NCBI RefSeq assembly: GCF_007655135.1
Contig: NC_045128.1
Coordinates: 25,142,811-25,206,810 of the forward strand
Length of the DNA stretch: 64,000 nucleotides
Reading direction: 5' to 3'
Source of the DNA: Punica granatum
Taxonomy: Eukaryota > Streptophyta > Magnoliopsida > Myrtales > Lythraceae
Of this stretch, positions 47,241-58,485 are shown piece by piece; position 1 is the first letter of the stretch, and every line of letters begins with the position of its first letter. The notes beneath the pieces were generated by a model, which had not been told where the DNA came from, did not search any database, and worked only from the letters and a program-made list of their open reading frames with translations. The position numbers and the translations under genes were made by a program.

Positions 47241-50200
47241 GCTAGATCCGAATGAGTCATCGATACGCGAATCCATGCATGTTTGCTTGAAAAATAAAGT
47301 CTTAAACGATGTTTTGAAGCGGGATTTGTAAAGATATCGAAATTGTAATTTCACACAATCCAAGAAACGAACCAAACTCGAGATAAGGAAATCACTCTTG
47401 GCCCGAGAAAGGCCAAGACGCTCTCGACCTCACCCTCTCAAGGACGGCCGAAAGCTCTTATAACTCGAGTCTCATGTGGTTTCCTTGCCTCGATTTTGAT
47501 TGTTTTTTGCATGCTCAAGCATCAAACACGATGAATAACACGTTTTTTGACAAAAGCCGGTATTGTCATGATTTGAATAACGCATTCAAACATGCACAAA
47601 CATGTTATTTAAGGAATCGATAAAACAATACCGGCTCCATGGATGTGGGAAAACATAAAAATTCGAGAATCAACTCAAATCGGGGCAAGAAAACCGGTTA
47701 CAACCCGAAAAACCAACAAAGGGGTCACGGTTACCTTTCCTCAAAGGAAACCCGTGAGCCTCTTTGGTCATTCGGATTTAAATCAGTCTCTCCGACTTCG
47801 ATTTAAATGTTTCCCGACATGCTAGCACGTTAAACGATGATAAACATGCATGATATAACATTAAAATTGCATAAAATTAAAACTTGAAAGTAAAACATGC
47901 ATAAAACCACTTATAACCCCCATAAACACAACAATAATTTAAAAGTCCTAGTTCCTCTAAGTCGAAATTGTCATACCTAGTCCCGGGATGCGGGAGGAGA
48001 CTGTAAAAAGTCGGGTTGGACCTTTGTTGGGTCGGGTTTGGGCTGTTTTTCGTTGAACAGACCCGACTGGAACACTGAACAAACCCGACTGGCACAAGTC
48101 GGGTCGGACGTCGCCACGGAGGCTCCCGATGGAATTTTGAGGCAAGGTCAGCGGCCCTGAGTATCCAAGGGACCCCTATAGGTGACCGTGGTGTTCGTTT
48201 GCTCCCAGAGTTATCGGGTCGACCTAAATAGTCCTGCAAAGATCATGGAAAACAGAGTGCGTCCTGGAAACTGGCCCGATTGGGCAGGTTTCGGGTCGGA
48301 ATTCACCACGGTGGATCCCGATGGAATTTTGATGCAAGGTCAACGGCTTCCGACTCCTAACTCACCTCCGGAGGTGATGGTGGTGGTCGTTTGGCGAAAA
48401 GAGTCTCGGATCGACCCGATATGCAAGAAAACCGCACAGACAGTCAGAAATGTCAACCCGACTGGGCAGTCGGGCTGTTTCTTCGTGCTGGGCTAAAACC
48501 GACGAGTTTTTCTTGGATTTCTTGACTCCTTGACACCCTAGGGTTGTGTAGGGAGGTTTTTGATGGGTTTTGACAACTCAAACGGACTCGGAAGGCCTTG
48601 AAACCCGGGTTGCCATTTTTGACCCAAGAAGACCGTTTTCTGGGTTCGGATCTGTGGTGGCTGTTCTGATGGGTTGGAGGCTTCAAACTTAAAATCTAAG
48701 CCCGGAAATGGATAGAGGGGGTCGAAAACATGTGGGATATGAAGTTTGGTGAAGTTTGGATTTAAAGGATAGTAAATACCATGATTCCGACTTAAGTCTT
48801 TGGTGTTCTTGCTTGGTTTTTGCTTGCTATTGACGGCTGCAATTTTGCTGTTTGCTTGAGAGCTTTTGAAGAGTGAGAAATGCTAGAGAGATGGCATGAA
48901 GTGAGTTGTGATTAGCTTAATCACTTTGGAGCAATTTATAGGCAAAGCTAATGGACAATTAAGCAAAGCAAAGCTTGATTAAGGCAAGGCTTAGGGGAAT
49001 CCGAATTTTCTAAGCAAGATAAGGATGAATGTCATCGAAGTATTCTTCATGGAGATGAGCCAAGAAGCATTAATGGCATGGAAGTGAAGTTGGAGTGTGA
49101 TCTTGGAAAACTTGAAGATATTTTGGTGCAAGTGTGCAAGAAAAGACAAGAGGCAATGGAGAGGGCAGCAATGGGAATTACGGCTGCCCTAGGGCATGCC
49201 GTGGGTCCCATGTGTTTTGAGGAAGGTTCGGAACAAAGTTTGGGTCTCGATTGATTGCATGTTCGAGGCTCGTTACTAAAACGAACGTCAAATTGTCATT
49301 GTGAGCAAGAAAACGATTCAAACGAGCCCGAAATCATCCATTTTGCCCAAGGGAATGTTCGTGTGATTTTTGGGCTCGGAAGCTGATTTTTGCTTATTTC
49401 AGGCGATTGGAGTAAAGTTAGCCATTTTTGACAACATATCTTGTATTTGCATCCTACGTTGGTCATTTTGACATAAATTGTCAAACAACGTGAACAATTG
49501 ACCCTTAAGCCGGTAATGCAAATACGGAGCCGAAGATGTCCTAGGAGGCCGAAACTGGATTTCTCAGATCGCTTTCTGAGTTGTTTAGGCGCTCCGGAGA
49601 TCACTGTGATCTTTGTTTGTCGAGATTGGACCTCTAAGGACATGAAAAGTGCGTCTGAGACCTTTAAAGCATTGCTCGGGAGGTCTAGATGAGTTGTGTA
49701 ATTCATTCCGACGATTCCACATTGAGCCTTGGGAAGGCTAGCACTGTGTAAGGTAGGCATCCGGCGTCAAGTTTTCCCAAAGAGGACCTCCGGATATGGA
49801 TTTCCACTGAAAAGGGCCTTTTATGCTCCTCGGAGGTTACTCGGAAAACTGAAAAGGATTTTGCTGTCTGTTTTGCCCAATTGTGAATGTTTGCTAGAGT
49901 TTTCAGGGCAATGCAGTACGAACTTCGTTTGCTGTAATTCCGTCAGACCAGTTTCCGGTTATGCATTTCCGAATAGGGTATGTCTGTTTTGTCACTCGAA
50001 AGTCATTTGAAGTGTCAGTGAGGCTTCCAAGAGACAATCTGAAACACTGCTCATGCTCTGTATGATTGTGGGGCATGGCCGAATCTGACATTTGAAATTA
50101 ACTTTTCTCTGAAAAACCGACATTTTTGGACTTCCATTGAAAAGTTGTCTGTATACAGAAAGTTGTTCTGTATAGAGCAGATGATTTGCAAAATGCGTTT

Positions 50201-50547
50201 GAAGACACTTTTCATCTATTTGGCACTTATGTGGATTTTTGAAGTCCAATATTGGCTATCTTCCGACGGTGGATCGAACTATCAGAAAATAGGATTGTCC
50301 GCAATGTACTCTGAAAATGCCGGTTTGGATGCCATCTGAGATTGTTTGGCTTTTTCTTGCTTTGTTGGCTCTAGATGACCTAGGAAGTTCTTACGTTGTT
50401 TGCCCATATCATATGCCTTCTCCTGCTGACTTGAGAATGAATAATGATATCTTACTCTGTGGAGTTTTCTTCTGTGATAACGCTCAAGTCATGGCATTGT
50501 TTGCTATTGATGGACATTGTTTGACTTGTGGACCAAAATGGGGTGCT
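47241..50547 (-). repeat. LTR-like repeat R, copy R3
   Basis: Starts at 50547 on the minus strand with TGTCAGCACCCC and ends beside block A' at 47241. Its left part parallels 44880-45600 of R2. The stretch 48090-48420 holds a diverged tandem duplication of about 190 bp with the marker CCCGATGGAATTTTGA and repeated CCCGACTGG motifs. The 49296-49760 open frame is not a recognised protein. Confidence 0.7.
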
Positions 50548-52438
50548 GACAATCTCAACCCGTGATTCTTCAAAATTTTTTTTTTTGAGAAAATCATATC
50601 GGGAGCTTTTGATCTGATCTTTCCTGTTCATGAATTACTCGCCTTCAAATTTTCTCATTGGCCATCCTAATTCACGGGAAAGGTCATCAGTTGAAAACAG
50701 ACAGCGGGGAATGCCATCAAGTTTAAAGGTTTAATTTAAATATTAATTAATTTCTCCATGTTTCTCATAGTCATACTTGCATTCTAATTAATGTTACATC
50801 TTTTGAACACGTGGTAAAAGTTTGGTCAATTCGTTCTCTGTTAATTTATTGACATTGATGAAAGATAGTGACATCAAATATAAGTTAAGTCACTAACGTA
50901 GCGTTTTGGAATTAGCCAGTAGTGTAAACGAAAAAAAGATTAGCTAGTAGTCAAAGAAGTATATAATAAGCTAACCCATAATCGCATCTTACCATAAAAA
51001 AATAATATATCGTAAACTAGATGGACAAAAAAAACATTAAAAAAATTAATATATAATAAATTAGACCGGCAAAAACAAAACAAAAGGTAATCTATTTTGT
51101 TGAGTGAGAATAAACTAGACAGCGTTGTAATAGATTAAGTGAGATAATCTAGACATACAATTGTATGTGTCAAACAAGTGTATAAATGGAGAGAAAATTT
51201 AACAAAATGTGAACAAACTAGATGCTGACTAAAAAATTGATTATTTTTTTCCGGGTATAAGAAAGGCTCATGGATCTAATATAATAAAATAAAAATTCTA
51301 ATAGCACAAGTAATCCCACCAAGAATATCAAACATGGAACTTCATGGTTACAAAGCAATGGCCTGCCTCATTGCGCTAACACTCTTTGATTGCTTAGGAC
51401 TTAAAACGCACACTTCAAGTGAATCTATACTATATAATAGAACTAATTACATTTTGCATTAAATAAGTACATATTAAATTGGGTTAAAATAATCAATTTG
51501 CGCAGAAATTAGAAAATACATAACATGTTTTAGGAAAGAAATAAATGCAGAATAATTACATAACTATGATACAACAACTATACTAGGAAGGCTAGGATTT
51601 GAAATCACTATTTCCTCTATTAGTTCCTCTTAAATAAGGTTTCACATTATTCACTAAAAAATAAAAAATAAAATAAGAAAGTTTCAGATTCAAGTCTTAT
51701 AAATAGAGAAAATTTACGCTAAGAGAGTTTTACCCTTTAATGAGCCAACGTGACTCGAGCTGAATTAGTCGAAATTTATTAAACTTTCATATATTATGGT
51801 GAAAAAGAAAATAGAGATAAATGCGGGTTTATTGGTATTAGAGGTTTCATTGATACTCATGGAAGCGTGGTCATGCTCCTCACTTAAAGCATAGTCATAA
51901 TAGTTCACCAAAAATAAAGAAAAGCATAGTCATAATATATATTGTATGATGGAGATATTTGAAAAGTTGTATAGACCGAAAATCATGAAGAGTTGTTCCA
52001 TCCTTCTTGCGCCCCGTGTATATCTCTTTTCGTTGTGGTTCCAATATGAATAGCTACAATTAACAAGTTTCTCTTTTTTGTCTATATAACGAGCTACCAA
52101 AATGATACGTGAGGAATTCTACGGGCTAGTTCTGAAAGGACGATTTACGAATCGAACCCATTAGCATAAGTAATTATCTTTTAATTTGCATGCATTTCCA
52201 TCACAATCCACATATAGGTGACCGGTGTTCAAAAAAAAAAAAGGAGCATATAGGCGACCGGTCCAATTATTTACAGGTCCGGTTCAGATTTTTGAACAGA
52301 AAGAACTACAGAGATTAGTAACAAAGATGATGACTTCACATATAACTCGATCATCGATATATACAAACCGCTGAAGATATAAGGTAATTTGGGGATCATT
52401 TCTATCATGGATGTATAAATTGTAAATTAAATAGGAAT
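50548..52438. other. Intergenic region left of the cytochrome b561 gene
   Basis: Bases 50985-51335 repeat 1610-1990. A family-2 SINE-like remnant lies near 51620-51790. The part nearest 52439 should contain the 3' UTR and poly(A) signals of the b561 gene, but no single signal is compelling. No coding region seen. Confidence 0.6.
51620..51790 (+). mobile_element. SINE-like remnant (family 2)
   Basis: Contains GATTCAAGTCTTATAAAT, then GAGAAAATTTACGC, GAGAGTTTTACCC and CTCGAGCTGAATTAGTCG, in the same order as the family-2 copy at 56396-56569. Target duplications were not resolved. Confidence 0.45.
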
Positions 52439-54199
52439 TCATGAGGCAAGGGGTTCCTGGTTGTCCTTGGAACCATTAATAAACCCGACGTCGTGCCGAC
52501 TGCGGGACTTGTTGGAGTTCTTGTTCCTGAGGAGTAGAGTCCATGTGGTGACTTCCAGAGAGAGGGAAATCAGACCCAGCAGAACAAGGAGTGCGATGTA
52601 ACAGAGTTTCCATTCTCTGGGAGGAGCCAGAATCTCGATTCCCTTGAACACGTTGAGGACTCCAAGTACTAGGATGGAATACCCGATTCCGTGATGGTAT
52701 ATATTCCAATATGTTCTATATTTGTGGTCCTTGCTCGGTCTAACGAACATAGCCAACATCTGATGCATGACAGAGAGACGCAGGAATGTGTCATATATGT
52801 ACAATCTGATTAACGCTTTGCGCGAACCACTGTAATGAAATTCGGACTTTCTAACAAGATCAAATAAGATGAGTACAAGATAATTCCGGGATTCATTGGC
52901 TCAAGAGATAATGTACCTGCAAAGTCGCCAGAGAAAATACAATGATTCCAATTATGCGATGGGAAGTGTACACTACACCCTTGGACTCTGCCCGGAGCTT
53001 GAGGCCTGTTGCCCACCCGGCGACTCCAAGAGAGTAGGAGGAGAATTGAATCCCGACATGAAGGTAGAACCAGAATGCTTCAGCAAACCTGAATGTTCTC
53101 ATGTATCTCGCAATCATTATTCCCATTGGGAAGAGAAATCCCCAACTTATGGCATTCAGAATGCCGTGAATCTGCATCGAAAAACAATCAATCCACAAAA
53201 AAAGATTACTTACTTGCTCGTCCTTTTTATCCTTACGCTCATTTGGAAAATGTATGTACGCCTACTTACTCTCTTCCGCCGGAGTACTTCATCAGCACTA
53301 TTGCCGGTGTTCTGTCCTCTTAACAGATCGAGTTTACCCTTTGACTCCAAATTCGCCGCCCCAAAATCGTGAACTGCTGGCATCCCATCAACTACCGAGG
53401 CTCCAACCTGCCACACTTGATTCACAATCTTCATGTTCTCAGGTATCGCGATAGTCGCGAATATTGTAAGGGCCCCATTTCTTTGCTCTGCTTCCAATCT
53501 ACCAACTTCAACGGACGCTAGCTTCCCTGTCATCGGGCATGGCATATTCACAGATCACGAAAAAAATTTAACACAGATCACTAAAAACTGTCAAAATTAA
53601 TCATATAATGACAGAAAATACACATAGGAGACCTTTGCCAATGAGGATAATTAATTTCCGGTTTTACCACCTTTTGTTGTAACAATATAATAACCCCCAT
53701 GAGACTATTAAAGGGATAGGATAAATGAAATACAGGGTCCGGAAAATTCTATTGATGATAATCGAATACAGAGAATATTGGTTCCAGGGGAGTGTGTGTG
53801 CCACTGGATCAATCAAAATGAAGGCTTACCCTGTTCGATCCTCTTGTAGGAAAGTAACCGGAATGTCTTCACAGCAACTGAGCCGTTGCCTTCCCTGAAA
53901 GCAACCAAAGCCTGCGACCCGACCATTCCTGTTCCTTTCGGGTTAATGGCCCACGCAACCCAGCCGCTTGGGGTTTTGGGAGGGGCCGAGAATGCTATGC
54001 TCAATGAGGAATTCGAAAGGCTGTAGGTCCAATGAAGGTGAGATCCTAAGTGTGGAAGATCATTGCAGTGCTCATATATTCTGTTTCTGCTGAAATTTTC
54101 AGATCCGGAACATGACAGGGACCGTGCTCCTTCGAGTTTCAGCAGAAGCCAAAGGAGGATGATGATGAGAGTGGACAATGGTGCCGAACTTGATGGCAT
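52439..54199 (-). CDS. Cytochrome b561 and DOMON domain protein (four exons, intact)
   Basis: Exons 54199-53830, 53526-53270, 53171-52917 and 52759-52439 join with GT-AG borders and consistent phases to 400 codons plus TGA. Residues 1-25 form a signal peptide. A DOMON domain follows (about 50-190) with Met92 and His176, which correspond in spacing to the haem ligands of AIR12. A cytochrome b561 core (about 205-372) has five hydrophobic segments and histidines 211, 247, 280 and 316/317. Landmarks are [29 protein letters not shown] and [12 protein letters not shown]. Members of this family are plasma-membrane b-type cytochromes, thought to pass electrons from cytosolic ascorbate to apoplastic acceptors. 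The basic C-terminal tail is cytosolic. It is the only full-length, lesion-free gene in the window. Confidence 0.93.
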
Positions 54200-54316
54200 T
54201 TTACTTCTTTTAGCCGTGAAGTGAGATCCTGAATTCCTGGGAATTTGAGAGGAAGGTTGGTTTTAGAGCTTTTAAAATGGGAGTCTGAGTGTTAGGAAAT
54301 GTCTATTCGCATGTAC

Positions 54317-54327
54317 ATATATATAAT
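54317..54327 (-). promoter_or_regulatory. Candidate TATA box of the b561/DOMON gene
   Basis: Minus-strand TTATATATATG about 120 bases upstream of the ATG at 54199. Position and composition are suitable, but similar AT-rich strings are common here. Confidence 0.4.
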
Positions 54328-55474
54328 TAAGGAGGAGGTGTAGTCATATTAGTCATATATAATGGGGATACGCTGTTCATAAAAGGGTGTAAGTAGTGTC
54401 ACTGATAAAAATCGAATCTAAAAAAGTTTCTTAATTCTAATTGAGGGAATATGTTGCTGCACTAGATCACTTTTCTCTCCCTGTACATATTTTAATTTAT
54501 CTAGATGTTTGGAGCAGATATACGCTTAAAACAGAAAATCTGACACAACAAAAATTTGTCACAACGTGGTATCAGCATGAACCCTTACGTGACTCTGTAA
54601 CTTGAGAATATCTCTGAATAAGCCCCCTTCGATACACAGGAATTGAATAGAAAGGAATGTAAATGTCATAGAGAGAAATGTAATTGTAGTAAGATAAAAA
54701 TTAGCGATTTTTAAGTAAAAATTTAAGAACATGAACAAATATCTACAAGCAAAAGCACTAATGTACCAAGATATCACTATATATATATATATATATGTAT
54801 ATGAAGAAAATATAAGATAAAAATTTCTATTATCAGAGTCGTTGGGTTTTAAAATTTATGGTGCTGGGTTGGAAGTATATGGCGCGTCGCGGCACCATCT
54901 GATCCCCGGCAACGCAGCAGAAGATGGAGAAGAGATGGGATTACCGGACGATGCTTGATGTACGTTAATAAGGAGCAAATTTTTAGACAATCTTATCGTG
55001 TCACGTGGTATGAGAAATGCCTATTAGATTGTAATAAATTATTGCACTGGTATAATAAGAGTGTTCTTCACTTTGTCTGTGAGAGATCATTACATTTTCG
55101 CATCAACGACATTCAGTAGAAAAGATTGCCCATGCATATATTTTTGCTCCCTGGCATCATGAGAAAGAAAGAACATGGGAGACCGCTGGGTTTGCCCATT
55201 GAATCAATTATTCAGAATCATGTATGTATGCCAATTGTTAGTTTCGGTATGCCGTATCGGCTATGTTTAAACTTGAAAAAGATAGATGCAGACGATGCCA
55301 CGACATCCTAAACTGGAAAATATATGTCTCTCCTCTGATATCTTCTTTGTTGCTTAACAATTACCATTTTCCTAACAGGTTTACCCGTGTATTAGATAGG
55401 ATTAAAGAAATTAGACATGTTAGATAGCTTTCGAAATAACTAAAAGAAATGTAATGAACCAACAAAGATTGGTT

Positions 55475-55770
55475 TAAGCGGTTCGGTATTTATTTCCCTT
55501 AAGCAAAATCTCTGGTTCGAGTCTTGTTAATGGATAAAATCCATGCTGAAAGAGAATTTCCCCATTAGTGGGCCGACTTACTCAAAACTCTTTATTTTGG
55601 AGGCGTATATGATACTTGGGCTCCAAAAGGGGGGATGTACGAAAAATTATGTGTTTCGAGCAAGGTATGAATATAATACTCACTTTCTATTGTTCAACAG
55701 ATCTATTGTATATGTGGCCCTGCTTAGCTCGAACTGGAATAGTCGGGGTCCTTTGAACTTCCGAATACCA
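55475..55770 (+). mobile_element. SINE-like element (family 2), interrupted
   Basis: Head GGTTTAAGCGGTTCGG, B-box-like GGTTCGAGTCT near 55514, then the GATAAAATCCATGCTG and AGTGGGCCGACTTACTC blocks. About 150 unrelated bases separate these from the family-2 tail (CTCGAACTGGAATAGTCGGGG, then TTCCGAATACCAGG). Confidence 0.5.
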
Positions 55771-56395
55771 GGTATACTCTAAGAAAGAAGCATAATGGCA
55801 CAACGAGAATTCACGAACAATACCGGTTGCATTCCAAACGTAAATAGACTTTTTCTTCCCTAGTACAATAAAATCCTCCCTATGATCTGGCGAAATCTGG
55901 TGGTGAACCTATGCTTCAACATTTGAACGCTCCATGCCTCAGTTAAAGAATTTCTCTGGAAAACGTCTCATTTCCATCTCATTATTTTCCATCACTAATA
56001 CTTCAAGAAACCAAAAAAAATGAATAGTAAGAAAAATGGAACTTATTGCAGTGACATTCCCTCCACCTAAAACGAGAAAATTTTGAATTTAAAATATTTT
56101 GTTTGTGCACCCTTTTATTTTTCCTTTTTCTATTGCTTATTATTAGATTCATGGGACTGGCTCATAATAAGAAAGGGATCAACTATTGTGCCTCGGTTGT
56201 TATAAGAGTGCAATTTAACTGGAATTTCTTGATTTGGTGGCAATGGTAAAGTAAAAGAAAGAGTTTCACCTAAATATGTGGTGAGGTTAATCTATCAGAT
56301 AACATACCTGTATGGCCCACCACCTGTTTCTGTCCGACTTTGACTGGTGAGACCCTCGGATCTAAAATTTTACCGGTTAAAGTATCAATTTACCT

Positions 56396-56569
56396 GCTAT
56401 TTGGTTTCAAGCGATTCGGCGCTTACTCCATTTAAGTAAAGTATCGGATTTGAATCCTTGTAAATGCAGAAAATTCACATTGTGAGAGTTTTATCCCTTA
56501 GTAGACCGACCCGTCTCTATTGAATTATGATTCAATTGGTCTTCCGCATACCATGTTCACACTGAAAAG
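56396..56569 (+). mobile_element. SINE (family 2) with 16-bp target duplication
   Basis: The 174-bp element lies between AAGTATCAATTTACCT (56380-56395) and AAGTATCAACTTACCT (56570-56585), one mismatch in 16. It has a tRNA-like head (GGTTTCAAGCGATTCGG, B-box-like GGATTTGAATCC) and the family tail ending CTTCCGCATACCATG. Confidence 0.8.
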
Positions 56570-57057
56570 AAGTATCAACTTACCTAAAACAATAGCTATA
56601 GTTGGTAATAGTTCATTGTCCAAAGTTGAACAAATCGTACGTTAATTTGCTTTGGAATGAACCAAGACCATACCTACTAACATCATATGGCTGTCTTAAA
56701 TCTCATAATTACCGGATTCTAACTCTTATAAACCTCATATTTGGATCAAAACTTCATTTCTATGTTGTCGATCCAATTCTAATAACTTATTTGGTCAAGT
56801 GCCAGCTTTCCCTAATTTGCTTCATGAATCCAGTTTCTAATAAGATTTTTGCTATTCATTTTATGGAAAACTGAAAGGATTTGATCTATCATCTGAAAAT
56901 TATTTTTTTATCACAATCTCAATAAGTGTTGATTTACCTTTGATGACTAAATGCTTTCAGTAAATTTCGGTTTTATTGCAGATAGGTTTCGCCTACCGGT
57001 AGTACGGTTTGCAACTACAATGCTCCTCGTGATGACAAACTGGTTCATCAGATAAGC

Positions 57058-57715
57058 TGTTGGGAAGGGATGTACTCAACCAAACAATAACGCAGCGATT
57101 AATCTTCCTCCCCTACTAGTGTAATCGAGATAGGAACTAATCAAATCAACCAACAAGCAGTAAAGTAAAAGAACACCAAGAATTTTACGTGGAAAACCCC
57201 GATGTGGGGAAAAACCACGGGACCAACTCCGAATCAACGATCCACTATGAATAAAGGTTATACAATGTCTTTCATCAAGGGTAAACCCTTGGATCACTAA
57301 ACTCAAGAGAAACACTCTCTTGGATCACTCAAACACTAAATTCGTCACCCACACCGGGTGGTTCACAAAGTCAGCTGAAACAGCACCTACAGAGCTCGAA
57401 TAGAAATTCTGACCGTTCAGAACTTAGCCCCACGTGTTGTGAAGCTGCTGTCAAAATTTCGTCCCAATCGGAGTTCGTTGGCCATCCCGATCGAGGTTTG
57501 ATCTCCAGCTGCGCGCTGCCCCTGTTGATCCGAATTCTGCTCTGTTCCCCTCTGTTATTATGTGCTGATCTGCTGCTAAATTATGCCGCCTCTTACCCAG
57601 CGAATTTAGCTGAAAATTAACCCTAACTAAAGTGGGTCCTTGGGCCTATTAAAGCCCGATAAAAGCCCAATATGATTTGAGCCCAACTTCCTCCAAATTG
57701 GAGGGATATCCAACA
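57058..57715 (-). repeat. 3' LTR of the copia element (complete)
   Basis: 658 bases. Read on - it begins TGTTGGATATCCCTCC and ends CCTTCCCAACA. It matches 62393-62912. Confidence 0.92.
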
Positions 57716-57729
57716 AACTCCCCCTCCCG
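57716..57729 (-). other. Polypurine tract of the copia element
   Basis: Minus-strand CGGGAGGGGGAGTT directly before the 3' LTR, the expected plus-strand priming site. Confidence 0.85.
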
Positions 57730-57730
57730 A

Positions 57731-57857
57731 CTATTTGGAGGCTTCGAGCATACCGGCTATACTTCGGCAAATATGAAGTTTCTCCCTAGCAAGAGGTTTT
57801 GTCATCATATCAGCTCCATTCTCATCGGTGTGCACTTTGTCTAGCTTCACTAGCTTG
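57731..57857 (-). pseudogene. C-terminal end of the copia polyprotein (RNase H tail)
   Basis: Encodes VHTDENGADMMTKPLAREKL and ends GMLEASK before a stop at 57731-57733. It is the continuation of the frame at 58491, separated by the TRIM. The frame phase is the same once the TRIM and one copy of the GCTTG duplication are discounted. Confidence 0.85.
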
Positions 57858-58485
57858 TGTTGAAGAGTAAAATGGAATAAATCCCACATCGGAAAAGAAA
57901 AGGAAAATCCATTGGGCTTATACGGGCTCGGGCCCATATCCACTTAAAAGCTCAAGCTAATAAGTGGTGATACCCAAGCCATATATTAACCCATGGATTT
58001 TCCTTTTCTTTTCCGATGTGGGATTTATCCCATTTTACTCTTCAACACCCGCCCTCACGTGCAATGTGTGGTCTATTTCTGCCTACACGTTGTCACGTGC
58101 CCTTAAATACCCGCCCTCAACAATTGAGCTCGAGTCGGGCTCATCTTCCGTGCTCGGGTGAGGAGGGACACTAACACGAGGCGCACTCTTGGCTGCACTC
58201 GGACATACTGGGCCTGGCGTGGTGTGAGTCCATGCGCATACGAGCGTAGGCATGCGGAAGCATAACCCGCTCTGATACCATATTAAATTTCCATTGGGCT
58301 TATACGGGCTCGGGCCCATATCCACTTAAAAGCTCAAGCTAATAAGTGGTGGTACCCAAGCCATATATTAACCCATGGATTTTCCTTTTCTTTTCTAATA
58401 AGTGGTGATACCCAAGCCATATATTAACCCATGGATTTTCCTTTTCTTTTCCGATGTGGGATTTATCCCATTTTACTCTTCAACA
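57858..58485 (-). mobile_element. TRIM element (terminal-repeat retrotransposon in miniature)
   Basis: 628 bases bracketed by GCTTG at 57853-57857 and 58486-58490. On - it carries a 5' LTR (58485 to about 58286) and a PBS TGGTATCAGAGC near 58285-58272. It then has a short non-coding centre, a GAGGGCGGG polypurine tract and the 3' LTR (58046-57858). The LTR ends are inverted copies, TGTTGAAGAGTAAAATGG. The 5' LTR has an internal tandem duplication of about 57 bp (58339-58395 and 58396-58450) and has lost its innermost 45 bases. No coding capacity. Confidence 0.9.

Larger units (their letters stand above)
37372..50547. mobile_element. Nested non-coding LTR-like complex (LARD-type)
   Basis: Thirteen kilobases of repeat sequence without a recognisable Gag, protease, RT or integrase. 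Its parts are block A (37440-39200 plus 42988-43204), a 3.8-kb insertion inside A (39201-42987), repeat R2 (43207-45605), inverted block A' (45606-47240) and inverted repeat R3 (47241-50547). Several parts start with TGTCAGCACCCC. A TGGCGACT-type motif similar to the PBS start of Tat/Ogre-like elements occurs at 47116 (+), 39316 (-) and, with one change, 37577 (-). Assignment to a Ty3-derived large non-autonomous family is an inference. Confidence 0.6.
54340..57057. other. Intergenic region right of the b561 gene
   Basis: AT-rich with a (TA)n run near 54779-54800. It contains two family-2 SINE copies (55475-55770, interrupted, and 56396-56569). The open frames at 55126-55311, 55543-55782 and 56602-56874 show no domain, conserved motif or plausible gene structure. 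Confidence 0.6.

Noticed and set aside
49296..50565. Protein-coding gene in R3 (open frames at 49296-49760 and 50317-50565)
   Set aside because: The same region in R1 and R2 has broken frames; the sequence is LTR-like repeat.
54565..54577. Copia PBS at TGGTATCAGCATG
   Set aside because: Only the first nine bases fit the initiator tRNA-Met complement and no LTR or gag lies next to it.
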